Assembly: GCF_019320115.1 (NCBI RefSeq)
Contig: NC_089583.1
Span: forward strand, 77,935,739-77,999,738
DNA from: Miscanthus floridulus
Lineage: Eukaryota > Streptophyta > Magnoliopsida > Poales > Poaceae
Length of the DNA stretch: 64,000 nt
Reading direction: 5' to 3'
In this document: positions 34,338 to 45,263 of the stretch, one piece after another
Layout of the letters: every line of letters begins with the position of its first letter
How positions within the stretch are numbered: position 1 is the stretch's first letter
Notes under the pieces: model-generated
What the model was told of the DNA's origin: nothing
The model's database searches: none
What the model saw: the letters and a program-made list of their open reading frames with translations, nothing else
Position numbers and translations under genes: made by a program

Positions 34338-34860
34338 ACTCTAGTTAATGTCGATCATATTTGTGTATAAAAACATATGCAACAATCACTGGATATTGAT
34401 GGTCATCGATATGTCCAATAGTCGATTGAGCATCTTAAACTCGTTAAGAAAAGAGCAAACAGAGTACCAAGACATGATAGATATTATCCAAGGGTAATTT
34501 GGTCTCTCTAGCAACAATATATACCCCGATCTCTTAACTGAAATAATTATTAAAGGCCAAATTAATTTTTTTATTGGGCGCAGTGTTTGGAAAAGTTTCA
34601 TTGAGGAACACCACATGAAACATTGCAAAGCGCCACTGGATGTAATCGCACACAAAGTAAGTACTAGCTACATTTATATATATATAATTCAATGAACACA
34701 ATGCATGCTTTCAATTCACCGGATCTTTTTTCTCGTAAAAGTGGGTTATGAGGTAAGAACAGGGGACCAACTACTGCAGATACTATGTTTGCGAGTTCAT
34801 CATGGCGTACTAAAAAAGAACTCCTGAAGAGATCCTCAAAGTACGTTATATAAATATATT
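33080..34860 (+). pseudogene. Ulp1-like (C48) cysteine protease gene of the CACTA element, multi-exon, decayed
   Basis: After a proline-rich start (PPPPPPPRRSPTAAPPP) and a lysine-rich linker, exon-like blocks are spread over 1.8 kb. They include LLNKWHMTMCERGETTFVSI and HLDSLDKSLISCYCL (33780-33955), TELRKRKDNDVGFVDPN (34060-34110), FPYNF before GTGAGT (34228), HWILMVIDMSNSRLSILNSL (34387-34445), KSFIEEHHMKHCKAPL (34590-34640) before GTAAGT, and TNYCRYYVCEFIMAY (34766-34812). This is the Ulp1/SENP order. The catalytic His (34387) and Cys (34775) codons are present, but the Gly normally after the Cys is Arg. Ulp1 proteases remove SUMO-like modifiers, and transposon copies are common in grasses. 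A frameshift near 33535, stops and a damaged acceptor before HWIL inactivate it. Confidence 0.75.
34305..34333. repeat. (TA)n microsatellite
   Basis: About fourteen TA units inside an intron of the Ulp1-like gene. Confidence 0.9.
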
Positions 34861-35341
34861 TATATATTCATAATTTCTTTTATTGCTCATATATATTAAT
34901 ACTTTTTTCTTTAACTTTTATTGAAGACTCTATGGCTGAAGGAAAAAGTCATATGACGTGACCAACTGAAAGCAATTTAAGAGACCATAGCAGGATTTCT
35001 TAATGACTAGGTCTTAAACCCTGTCGGTGAGTTCTACGATGACATGAACGAAACATGGAAGTCAAACCAGATGGAGTGAATTTGTTATCCCAAGGATATG
35101 ATAGAATATACGATGCAAGCTTTATTTGTAATATATATATACATATTATATGTACATAAAATAACGTACAATGTATATGCATATAATATATACGTTAGTT
35201 TCATACTTTAGTTTGTACAAAATATTCGAACATTATAAGCGTGTAGAATACGTATATTATTAGCAGCGTAGAATGCGTATTCGAAAAGCTATTCGAAAAC
35301 CAAAACGAATCATCAATTGAAAATAGAAAAAAAAAAGAAAA
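34861..35341. other. 3' non-coding part of the CACTA element
   Basis: AT-rich. A few codons after the catalytic Cys region may belong to the last protease exon (YDDMNETWKS-like, near 35035-35065). Otherwise no feature was seen. Confidence 0.4.
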
Positions 35342-35581
35342 CATTTAGTCCCGGTTGGTAATACCAACCGGGACTAAAGGACCGGCCCATGTGGCCAGGC
35401 CGGGAGGCCTCTTTAGCCCCGGTTGGTATTACCAACCGGGACTAAAGGTGGACCTTTAGTCTCGGGCAAGAAACAGGGACTAAAGGAGGGGCTCTTTAAT
35501 CTTGGATTTGTGCTCCCGATTAGGAAATCGGGACTGAAGAGGTTTCCCAACCGAAAATACAGCTTGTTTCCTGTACTAATG
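35342..35581 (+). repeat. right terminus and subterminal repeats of the CACTA element
   Basis: Two large palindromes built from CCCGGTTGGTAATACCAACC and CCCCGGTTGGTATTACCAAC arms (about 35347-35380 and 35414-35447) are followed by degraded units and the end CTGTACTAATG. Confidence 0.85.
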
Positions 35582-35589
35582 TCCGTCGA

Positions 35590-36235
35590 AGCAAACATGT
35601 GATCAATTCTGGTCATTGCGGGTGTTTGTTGGTCACGTATATTTCTTCCCCCGTAGATCAATCCGTGCAAGCTCTAGGTTGTCAATGGTGAATCTAAATC
35701 TGTTGAGCATGGCCACGTTTAGGCGTGAGTTGTTTTTGTCTTGGGCGCAAAGAATTAAATTGAAGTCCCCAAGCATCAGCCACGCAGGAAGGACGTGCTG
35801 TCGCAAGTCCGACCGATCTTCCATGAACAAGATTTTATCTGCATCTGATTGTGGCCCGTATACTCCAGTTAATGACCATTCTTTATTTTCCGCCAACATT
35901 TATGATAGATGCTGTGATAGTATTGGCCGTTTGGTAATAAGTCTGTTGGACCCTGAAGAAACGTTCTGATGCTACGATTAGAATGCCCCCGGACGCCCCT
36001 ACTGACGGCAGAGAAACAGCGTTCCTTGCCATGTCCGTTTCAACAGTTCCGATAAAAGGTTTTGTGTCCAAGCTGTAATATCTTCGTTTCCTGAAGACAC
36101 ACAAGCGTGGCTCCAGAGGCTTCGAACCAATGCGCGCTTTGCTCCATCGTTCAAACCTCTCACGTTCCAGCAAAGAATATTGCAGTGCTACCCAAACTAA
36201 TGCAGTGGTAAAAGGGGGAAATTTCATGCAACACT
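35590..36235 (-). mobile_element. L1-type LINE fragment (endonuclease domain)
   Basis: On the minus strand, SVGASGGILIVASERFFRVQ near 35945-36010 is followed, after a frame change near 35890, by WSLTGVYGPQSDADKILF, PAWLMLGDFNLILCAQDKNN and LELARIDLRGKKYT, then TRIDHMFAST. This is the apurinic-type endonuclease region at the start of L1 ORF2. GDFN carries a catalytic Asp/Asn pair. The RT is absent and the fragment stops at the CACTA boundary. Confidence 0.8.
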
Positions 36236-36516
36236 CTCTACCCATTTATACTAGTAAATCACCTCGCTTCCATAATTTTAACTAATGAACCTATTAAACC
36301 ATGGAATTTAAGCCTCCATCTATCAACATACATTGAAAAGCAAGATTCTAGATAATTACTATATACATTACGATGAATAAACACGGTATAAATCCATTTG
36401 AGTATATATAAGCATGTTTTGACTAAACAATCGATCACGTATAAACACAAAGCATCTTAGATACATCCATATATGCAACATTGATTTAGAAGGAGCGTGG
36501 AGCACTGGAGCATACC
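36236..36516. other. no feature recognised
   Basis: AT-rich sequence between the LINE fragment and the LTR of the large gypsy element. Confidence 0.4.
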
Positions 36517-38011
36517 TGTTGGTGTGAAAAGTGACCAACTAGTAAATATTTATAGTTTTGTCGTACGTTGTGATCGGATGTGGCCTAGCACTCAATGACA
36601 CAGGGTTTATACTGGTTCAGGCTACGTGCCCTACGTCCAGTTTGAGTCGGTCGGTGACTTTATTCCTGAGCCCAGGTGCTCAAAGTTTGCTGTGGGGTTA
36701 CAAACAAGAGAGAGTAAGATGGGGGTATCAGAGGTCCGATCGGACTCCGGACCGAAGGGCCAAGAGTGACGGGAGCTCCGACGTGCGCTAAGTGTTCGAA
36801 CATATGCTTTGTTTGGCTTTAGAGTTCTAGAGCCAAGCAGAGAAAATCGGAGTGATCCGTTTGTTGTTTGTTGGAATCGTTTATGTGAATCGATTGTGTT
36901 CTTTTTGGAGAGAGCGCATCCCCTTTTATAGATGAAGGGGGCGGCTTTACAAGAGAGAGAGTGTGAGAGAAAGAGAGTGTGTGTGCTACCTAGTCTTGTC
37001 GCCCACGCTGTCGGGTACAAGGTGGTTTGTCGGCGCCCATAATATTGTTGACGCCCAGATATATGTGGTAGGCTCCATCATCCTCTTCTAGTATGGCAAA
37101 TATCGGCGCCTACCATACTGTAGGACAAATGTCGACGCCCACAACATTGTTCGCGTTCTGATATGTCTGAAAGGTTGCAGAGCACCCTTCTGATATGGCC
37201 TGACAGTACTGGCCTACAGGTGTGTAGGGTACGGCCCTCGGTATTGCGGTTGACTTGAGCGCCCTGTCTTACTTGCTCCGCCTGTTTCTCTGGGTCCTTA
37301 TCGAGTGGGCGTCCCCATTCGGTTGTTTCCCAGTTGGCTCCGACTGCGCCGGTCAAAAAAGAGTTGTAAGCAGAGGCTCGGTGTACCCCCGATCGGAGAA
37401 GCAGGCCGGAGTCGGAACGGAGCGTCGTCCCTCCTTGGCTAGGCCTTCCGATCGAAGAAGCAGGCCGGAGTCGAAAGCGAGCGTCGTCCTCTCCTTGGCC
37501 AGGCCTTCTCGTCGGAGAGGCGGGCTCGAGTCAGAAGCGAACGTCGTCCTCTCCTTGGCCAGGCCTTCCGGTCGGAGAGGCGGGCCAGAGTCAAAAACGA
37601 GCGTCGTCCCTCATTGGCAGGCCTTCCGGTCGATGAGATGGGCCAGAGTCAGAAGTGAGTGTCATCCTCTCCTTGGCCAGGCCTTCCGGTCGGTGAGGCG
37701 GGTCGGAGTCAAAAGCGAGCGTCGTCCTCTCCTTGGCCAGGCCTTCTAGTCGCTGAGGCGGGCCAGAGTCGGAAGCGAGCGTCGTCCTCTCCTTGGCCAG
37801 GCCTTCTGGTCGCTGAGGCGGGCCAGAGTCGGAAGCAAGCGTCGTCCCTCCTTGGCTAGGCCTTTCGATCGAACACTAGATCGCCTTCTGGCCTGTCATT
37901 AGGTATTTTGGGCCGGCCCAGGAGTTACGCGTCGTTCGCAACGTCGTCTACTGGGCTGAGCTTTCGCTGGGAAGCAGGTCCATGAGGGACCCCGGGTTTA
38001 TGAACCCAACA
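36517..38011 (-). repeat. 3' LTR of Element 3
   Basis: The plus-strand text begins TGTTGGTGTGAAAAG and ends TGAACCCAACA, giving inverted termini TGTTGG/CCAACA over 1495 bp. The next bases to the right, read on the minus strand, are AGGGGCTCC, a polypurine tract. The outer third contains ACACAGGGTTTATACTGGTTC, a recurrent motif of grass gypsy LTRs. The partner LTR is absent. Confidence 0.7.
37394..37869. repeat. 60-bp minisatellite, eight units, inside the LTR
   Basis: Eight tandem units of 57-60 bp share CGTCGTCCTCTCCTTGGCCA and GGCCTTCCGGTCGG(A/T)GAGG. Most units are exactly 60 bp, so an open frame runs through them on the plus strand from about 37255. The repeat protein this would make is almost certainly not real. 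Confidence 0.9.
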
Positions 38012-38012
38012 G

Positions 38013-38335
38013 GAGCCCCTGAGGCCTCGGGCGATTCGGGTAGAATCGTCTGGGGGATTTTTTTGTCTTGACAGCGGGTGTGTGCGAGTTTACCCACGGG
38101 TGTAGCCCCTGAGCCCCCGGGTGATTCGGGTAGAATCATCTAAGGGATTTTTTGTTTTGCCATCAGGGGAATTCTTGTTTTGACAGCGGGAGCGCGCGAG
38201 CATACCCGCGGGTGTAGCCCTTGAGCCCCCGGGTGATTCAAGTAGAATCGTCTAGGGGGTTTTCATTTTGACAACAGGGGGCGCGTGAGCGCATCCTGTG
38301 GGTGTCGCCCCCTAAGCCTCCATCTGATTGGTGAG
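38013..38335. repeat. tandem repeat of about 90-110 bp units
   Basis: Units start with AGCCCCTGAGCCCCCGGG-type sequence at about 38013, 38104, 38216 and (degraded) 38305. Each continues with GATTCGGGTAGAATCGTCTA and TTTTGACAGCGGG. It lies just inside the LTR in the 3' non-coding region. Confidence 0.8.
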
Positions 38336-38528
38336 TCGGTTGGAGACTGAGCATCTTGGTACTCTTTCCTAGGGCCGCAGACTGCTGTTCAGGGGTGTTC
38401 GCCCAGTGTTTGTCCCGCCCGTGACCTGCGCGGTCGGTTGATTTCCTGAGTCAGTGTCGGGCGACCTGAGCCCCTGAGCCCCATTGGGCTCGGTAGGGGT
38501 CCGTCGTTCGTGACGGGGTCAGCATAGC

Positions 38529-38914
38529 TATGGGGGATATACCCTCGGATACCACAAGATGGTACATGGGCCGCACCATCCAAGGTGGCCCGGTCCGTAA
38601 GATCGAGGCGTGCACGGCAAGATTACAAGTTGTACTAGATATTGTAATAGTACCAAATAGGATACTTTACTTGTAACCCTCCTCCTTTAGAGTATACAAG
38701 GAGAGGCTGGGGTCCCCCTCAGAGATGACCTCAATCAATACAGAATAATGAGACACAGGACATAGGTATTATGCCAACACGGCGGCCGAACCTGTATAAA
38801 TCTTGTGTCTTGTACCTCTGTAACCATCTGGTTCCTGATTACACGCACCGTCTACCAATAATCTACCATCATGGGCATACCCCTAGATGAACTGCCGACC
38901 ATATTTCGTCGACA
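38529..38914 (+). repeat. 5' LTR of the small nested element
   Basis: The copy begins TATGGGGGATATAC and ends TTTCGTCGACA. It is nearly identical to the copy at 41139, so this is one of the younger insertions in the window. Confidence 0.9.
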
Positions 38915-38933
38915 GTGGCACGCCAGGTAGGGG
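38915..38933 (+). promoter_or_regulatory. primer-binding site of the small nested element
   Basis: GTGGCACGCCAGGTAGGGG follows the LTR end directly and matches the Element 1 site with few changes. Confidence 0.65.
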
Positions 38934-39419
38934 ACCCCTTTAGGGGTCGTGCGTGCTAATCCTTTGGCAAGCCAGATGGGAAATTTCTCTTAACATCTGC
39001 TAAAAATTGGCCACACACGGCGGCACGAGGAGACAGAACTTGACGCCACATGCACATGTCCATGGTGGACCGGTGGTTACTGCGTCGACGATCAACAGCA
39101 CGGCTTCAGATCTCGTGGCCACTTAACGGTGGACAGCCAGATCGGTGCAGCCATCTTCGGCCTCACGGTGTTCGTGCAAGCGACGGACTCCTATTCCTGT
39201 ACGGTTCGATCATGCATGCATGAAGATTTCAATCCGGAAAGAAGAAGATTCAATAAGCCAATAAGTGAGGATGACGTACATCTTACATGCAAGATGATTA
39301 GCAAGACAACGAGCTGGAACCGAGCAACTATGTGAGCCGTACAAGCTATCTGGTGAGCCATGTCGAGAGCCATCAAGCCGCTGAGCGAGCCGCATCGAGC
39401 CATCTAGCGAGCCATGTCG

Positions 39420-39720
39420 AGCCAAGCGGGCCGATTAAGCAAGCCATCTGAGCTCACGTTGACCACGGACCACGTCGACCACGTCCCAAGCGGCTCCGCT
39501 GATCTCACGTCGACCACATCCCAAATGGCTACTCCGAGCTCCGACCATGTCGACCACGGACCAGGTCGACCATGTCCCGAGTAGCTCCACCGAGCTCACA
39601 TCGACCACGTCCCAAGCGGCTCCGCCGAGCTCCAACCACGTCGACCATAGACCATGCCAACCACGTCCCGAGTGGCTCCACCTAACTCCGACCACGTTGA
39701 CCACCAGACCACATCGCAAT
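39420..39720 (+). repeat. degenerate tandem repeats in the small nested element
   Basis: Repeated GTCGACCACGTCCCAAGCGG and GCTCCGCCGAGCTC blocks occur about five times with varied spacing. Confidence 0.7.
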
Positions 39721-40396
39721 GATGATCGCCGTGAAGAACGGCGCTACGACAACCGCGACCACCGTCATGACGATAGGTCGGAAAGCTCGAGGACCGGACA
39801 ACTTCATCACCGCCGACCAGATTTCTATCCAAAGATAAGTACACTTCTAATATTTATATTTAATATAATTTTTCATTATGACGTTTCTCCACAAACGTCC
39901 TCGTCATGATTATTCTTCAAATAACGTTTGTCCATGTATACCATCTTAAAGATAACATACAGCTATACTTAATGCAAATCCCCGACTAGTCACGTTGACG
40001 CTTGATGTCTCCAGAAACGGCCCTGTCTACCGACTCTCTCTACACATGTATGAGCGTCCGCCCTCTGTGTTACGGGTCATCGGCAGCGGCTCCTTAGCGA
40101 TGCCTTCCTACACGCACATGGGCTCCACGCTCCATGCTACAGTGAAGCTAGATAGGGCTGGAGGCTCGGCTACATACTAACTGGTCGGACGATTTATATT
40201 AAGTATAAACACAAACTTCACATTAACACCGATGTTTACAAAGCGCCATCTACTTTATCACATCATGCTCATTTACAAGTGACTGCTGAGCGTCATACAC
40301 TATTTCTTCATCGCTGATTTTTCTCCATAATTTATTATTTTATATACATCATGTACTACCATTCTACATATTTATATTGCAGGAATTTTGAGCTAT

Positions 40397-40620
40397 GCTC
40401 GGGGACTTCGTCGCGCGCTTCTCGACCTACGCTTGAGGACTGCCTCGATCACTCTCCGACCACAGCTCAGGGACTTCGTCGCTCGCTTCTCAACGGGGAC
40501 TGCCTCGATCACTCTTCGATCATAGCTCGAGGACTTCGTCGCTCGCTCCTCGACCTATGCTCGGGGACTGCCTCGACCACTCTCCGACCATGGTTCGAGG
40601 ACTTTGCGTCTCGACTACAT
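40397..40620 (+). repeat. tandem repeat of 60-68 bp units
   Basis: Units starting GCTCGGGGACTTCGTCGC occur at about 40397, 40465 and 40525, with a partial unit at 40593. They share GGACTGCCTCGATCACTCT. Confidence 0.85.
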
Positions 40621-41138
40621 GCGACTGGCAACTCACATACAGTTGGGATATTTTTTCTCCTTTAGACCTTGCTATAAGGCTCATACCTCACCTTCCAGCA
40701 AGCTCGGGGACTACATCGGTACGATGCACCTGTCGGTGCATCTCGTATCGCCTGTACGACGATTGGATTCTCAACTTAACTAGAAATTCTTTTTAGACCC
40801 TGGCACCACGTGCCTATGTCACCTACTATCAGGCTCGGGGACTAAGTGGGCACACTTCACCTTGCGGTGAATGTGTTTGTTTTATCGACCCCTACGCCTC
40901 TGATGATCAAAGATGCTATGCTTCAAGACACCCTTATGTTTCTTCACAGAAACCCAAGTGGGCACACTTCCAAGGTCGGAAATCTTTTTCTTTCTTCTTA
41001 AGAGCACCATACATTCTTCGAACAACCTACTTCTCCAATGACAACGGTGGTTGGAGATGTCAAGAACTCAAGCCTCACTCTTCAGGGGAAGGTTAAAATA
41101 GTGTGTCGCATCAGAATACATGGCGCTCAGGGACTAGC

Positions 41139-41525
41139 TATGGGGGATATACCCCCGGGTACCACAAGATGGTACATGGGCCACACCATCCGAGGTGGCC
41201 CGGCCTGTAAGATCGAGGCATGCACGGCAAGATTACAAGTTATACTAGATATTGTAATAGTACCAAATAGGATACTTTACTTGTAACCCTCCTCCTCCAG
41301 AGTATACAAGGAGAGGCAGGGGTACCCCTCAGAGATGACCTCAATCAATATAGAATAATGAGACACAGGACGTAGGTATTACGCCAACACGGTGGCCAAA
41401 CCTGTATAAATCTTGTGTCTTGTGCCTCTATAACCATCTGGTTCCTGATTACACGCACCGTCTACCGACAATCTACCATCATGGGCATACCCCTAGATGG
41501 ACTTGCCGACCATATTTCGTCGACA
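41139..41525 (+). repeat. 3' LTR of the small nested element
   Basis: The copy is preceded by CAGGGACTAGC, the polypurine-tract position, and followed by the target duplication ATAGC. Confidence 0.9.
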
Positions 41526-41530
41526 ATAGC

Positions 41531-42540
41531 CCTCATGTGGCATTCCACTGCTCCTTAACCCGCATCCCGGTAGATGCTCAGGGTCATTCTAGAGACTGAC
41601 TCAGGTGGCCCGTTGGCCTTCCCTCGATGGAGATTCTATGGGCATGGCTCGAGGTTAGGATCGAACGAGAAGGTTGAGATGACCCTGTCTGCTTTAGAGC
41701 AGATTGGGTGAGGACCGCTGTGGCTCATCTACGTTTTCTCCCTAGCTCTGTTTGACGCGAGGCGGCCTCGAGCCCTTCATGGGCCGGCCTTTGAACCCCG
41801 GTTGGTCGTTGCTCATGTTGAATGAGGCAACTACCGCTTCTTGACGCAACACGAAGCATTGTGATGCATCAATTGCATATGCGATGCTTTGGATGTATGG
41901 GATGAATGAATGTGTGAATGCGTGTATGAGAATGAATGAATGAATGATCATGTATTAGAAAAATAGAGTAAGGGGGATTGGTAGAGTTACCTTGTCGACT
42001 CGAGTGACAGGCTCGAGGAATTTTTATCGGATATGTTCGAATGGGATCTGTGTTCATCATTCATGACGAAGTTAGCATGGCCCACATGGGGAGTCCCTCA
42101 ACTCCTTACCTATCTCTCAGCATTCGCTTGAGCCATTCGATCGACTCATGAAGCCCATTGGTCTCTCATTGGTGGAGATTCCATTGTTGGGCCCTTCCAG
42201 GTCCTGCCTAGGAAGGTGGAGGGCCGCCTGCGAGCGGTTGCACCTTGTTTCCCATGCTCGGCATGCGGTAGTGGTAGGCCATGCCCTGGCCACATCCCAT
42301 CTAACCAAGCGTCGTCTCATTGGGAAGGGCACATCCCATCAGTCAGGATGCGTCCCATTGTGTTCCTATCTGCATTGAATAGGGGAAGGGAGAGGTTTTT
42401 TCACCCCAACCCTTCGCCTTTCTCCAACTATTGCGTCTCCTCCTTAAATAGGGGAAGGGAGAGGGTTTTCATCCTATTCCTTTGCCTATTCCCCAACTAC
42501 CGCCTCTCCTCCTTCCTTCTCGCCAAGAGCGTTCGTGTGT
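41531..42540. other. 3' non-coding region of Element 3, continued
   Basis: This continues Element 3 after the nested insertion. It contains an AATG-type microsatellite at about 41904-41950. A tandem duplication lies at about 42376-42510, with GAATAGGGGAAGGGAGAGG and TAAATAGGGGAAGGGAGAGG as unit starts. No reading frame is supported. Confidence 0.55.
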
Positions 42541-42544
42541 CGTG

Positions 42545-43268
42545 ATGGTTTCTAGGAGAAAAAGGGTAGAGCGAGGGAGAGAAGAATTCATAGATCTGTT
42601 TGCGAGTCTAAAGCAAGATGTCAAGCTAGAGGCCATCCAATGTGGATGAGACAGTGCTGGCAGCCTTCGCCAAGAAGGGGCTACTTCCACTAAAGGAGGT
42701 GGCACACTGGAGGGCTCCTGTAGGGGAGGCTTTTCCGCGACCTTGGGCCAACGAGGTTGTCTCCTTCCTTGCCTTCCATGAACACGGGCTAGGATATCCT
42801 ATGCATTGGTTCCTGCGTGGGCTCCTCAATGAGTGGGGCCTAGAGCTACATCACCTCAATCCGACTAGGGTGCTGCACGTCATCGGCTTCGTGACCATCT
42901 ACAAGGCCTTCCTTGGGATAGAGCCGCACGTGGACTTCTTCTGGTGGATCTTCAGCGAGCGAGCCTTGTTGAAGGGGAAGCTGCCTAGGACTACGCCGGT
43001 TGGGGGCTTTGCCCTATAGAAGAAGCCTAGTTTGTTGGGCTCCTACCCCGCGTACACCCCCTACGACTCCAATCGAGGGTGCCATGGGGAGTGGTTCTAC
43101 ATCCGAAACCTAGAGGAGGCACCATTCTCGCCGTTCACCGGTAGAAGGCCAGAGAGGCAGGAGAGCTAGTCATGGGCCCCTCTAGCTGACAGAATAAGCT
43201 GGGTATCATTGTGGTGGAGCTCCAAAAGCTGTTGTAGTCATGCAGCATGGCCTCGATAGGCTGCGGGT
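42545..43268 (+). pseudogene. additional ORF of Element 3, N-terminal part
   Basis: The ORF lies on the strand opposite to gag-pol. An ATG at 42545 opens a short charged start (REEFIDLFASLKQDVKLEAI). After a +1 change near 42640, the frame at 42642-43019 shows LLPLKEVAHWRAPVGEAFPR, VVSFLAFHEHGLGYPMHWFL and LLNEWGLELHHLNPTRVLHV, then ALLKGKLPRTTPVGGFAL. This is the plant 'putative gypsy type transposon' domain (PF04195). It continues past a TAG to EEAPFSPFTGRRPERQE near 43110-43160 and is then cut by the nested chromovirus at 43269. Its function is unknown. Confidence 0.75.
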
Positions 43269-45263
43269 TGCCCGACGCACTCGCCTGCTCCAATTGCTTC
43301 TCCTTCGCCTTCACCGCGCGTAGCGCCGAGCCACAGCCGCCCTCCATTTCCGACCGAGCATCGCCGTCGTCGTGCATGCTCGCCACTACAAAAACACATT
43401 GCCCAATTCGTCAACAGCTTCGTCATGATCCCCTCTACCACCTCCACCGTTCAATCGAGTCAATTGAGTCTTGGTAAGCGGGTTTTCGTCAATTCTTCCA
43501 CCGCCACCATGGCGGGACCTCACCGGAGCTGGCGCTCCATGTGGCCCACCACCACCGCAGCCTTACCATCCCTTCTACCCCCTACACTAGCTACTGTGAG
43601 CACTGTTGAAGCTCGTAGGGTCACCATTTAGGGCTGCGACGCCGTCGTCTCACCAGAGCCGGTCGAGCCGTGGCCGAGCGCCGCCATGGCCATCACCACC
43701 CCCTCTTGCTGTGGTGATAGCCAAAATTGATGGCACCGCTTGATGCACATTGATGAGGCGAGCACTGAAGTGCCGCTGGACTCGCCGAAGAGGCCACCGG
43801 CGACGAGCTACGCCGCCATCTGTTCCTCCTCCCCTGCCTGTCTCACTGTCTCGCGAGCCCCTTTTGTCAGTCACCGATGTGGAGGCGGGAGCCAGCCTAG
43901 GCTGCGTCGTGGCTGGGCTGCGCTTGCGCGTGTTTGTGGGCCACCGAGTCTGACCGGGCCGGCCCAACAGTAGTCAGTAGTGTTTCAAAAATTGTTTTGT
44001 TTTATTTCTTTTCACAGATTTGTGTATAGATTCAAAAATGTGTATCTCCTAGTTGGCAGCTTCAAATGATGTGGTTCTAATATTGCTGAATTCATAATAA
44101 TGTCTAGTTTTTATTAAAAATATAATTTATGCTATGTTCTATTATGAAAATTGGAGTTGCTAATTATCTCTTTTAATCATGAAAGAAATAGGGGTAATTA
44201 TATCTTTTTCTATGTAGCTCCAAATGGCATGAAATTTTTATGGTGTATTGCTCATATCATGAATAGCTTGTAGTTAAATTTTCATATATTTTGGACACTG
44301 TATGTAGGAGATAGAAAATTATCTTATTTGCATGGGTGGATCTTGTGTGAATTTTTATAATTTTTCTATAGATCCAGTAAAGGTAAAAATTGATGAGTGC
44401 TGTTCTTATGCTAGAATGATGCTAGGAAAAATGAGAAATCTATTGCTTGACACTTTTCAATAGGGTTTGCTAATTATGCTAAAAATAGACGTGCCACCTG
44501 TTATTTTGGATACAGCAAGTTCTGCTTGTCCAATGGCTTTGAAATTTTTATGGTAGTCTATGTGAAGCAAGAGATAGCTACTGTAATTTTTGTAGATTTT
44601 TCTGAATAGTTTTACTATATATTGCTTTAATCACCTAATTAACTAAATAAATTTGAAAAGGATATTAAATAATTTATTTAGAAGCTGGCACTATACTTTC
44701 TAAGGTTTCTCTGGTATGCAAAACATATTGGTAAACTTGGTTTGGTCCGATTATGCTTTTGCATCATCATTAAATAATTAAGTTAGTAACCCTGTCATTT
44801 CTGGACAGATTCTAGGTTTACTAGAATTTGATTTGGTTAACGTAAGAATCATGCTTTGATGTTACAAATGATTTGTAGAGAATTTCATAAGCTTTCCAGA
44901 ATGTCCTCATGCAAGTCATTGGAATTGTAGAACTCTTGTTATGATTAAATTAAGGGACTACTTATGTGCATATGAAACTTTAAATGTAATTTAAGTGTGC
45001 CTTTACTATTTCTAAGTTTGTGGTAATGTTCCTAGGTGTTAGGCCTTTAACTGAAGATGAGCTTCTTTATCTTAGGTTATGCAAGTTAGGTAAGTTGATC
45101 TTGTTCTTCAAGTTAAGTTAGATACATGTTTTAAAGTGAATTGAATAGAGCTATTCTTAATCGGTAAATGAGTGTCCAGTGATGTTTTCGTTAAACACTC
45201 ACTGTGATTCATTTATCATGAGCATCATGTCATTCCTTATGCATCCATGATATTTATCTTGTG

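Larger units (their letters stand above)
31005..35581 (+). mobile_element. CACTA (En/Spm) DNA transposon, internally deleted
   Basis: The left end reads CACTAGTAGAGAAATGACC and the right end CTGTACTAATG, a decayed reverse complement of CACTAGTACAG. Both ends are rich in the subterminal CTTTAGTCCCGGTT / AACCGGGACTAAAG units typical of grass CACTA elements. The interior holds a GRF-type gene, the N-terminal transposase-associated domain, a DUF8039-like domain and an Ulp1-like protease. The large catalytic TNP2 transposase segment is missing, so the element is non-autonomous. The 3-bp flanks (ATA and TCC) do not match, so either the right edge is slightly off or the duplication has decayed. Confidence 0.85.
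38529..41525 (+). mobile_element. small non-autonomous LTR element nested in Element 3
   Basis: LTRs at 38529-38914 and 41139-41525 (386 and 387 bp) flank only 2.2 kb of internal sequence with no pol domain. The target duplication ATAGC is perfect at 38524-38528 and 41526-41530. The primer site TGGCACGCCAGGTAGGGG and the 3' repeat unit near 40801-40875 are shared with Element 1, so it is a deletion derivative of the same broad lineage. A short charged segment (RREERRYDNRDHRHDDRSE, near 39730-39790) is a Gag remnant. Both LTRs start TATGGGGG, not TG. Confidence 0.88.

Noticed and set aside
31002..35584. Perfect 3-bp target duplication for the CACTA element
   Set aside because: Flanks read ATA and TCC. 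The border or the duplication is decayed, so none is claimed.
37255..37749. Long plus-strand frame of 164 codons
   Set aside because: It is created by the 60-bp minisatellite inside an LTR. No domain, and the frame is a by-product of unit length.
37394..38335. Regularly spaced repeats resembling a CRISPR array
   Set aside because: The units are contiguous minisatellite repeats without unique spacers, and the context is plant LTR sequence.
39435..39909. Frames of 94 and 120 codons in the small LTR element
   Set aside because: Translations of degenerate GTCGACCACG repeats. Only a short charged Gag remnant is believable.
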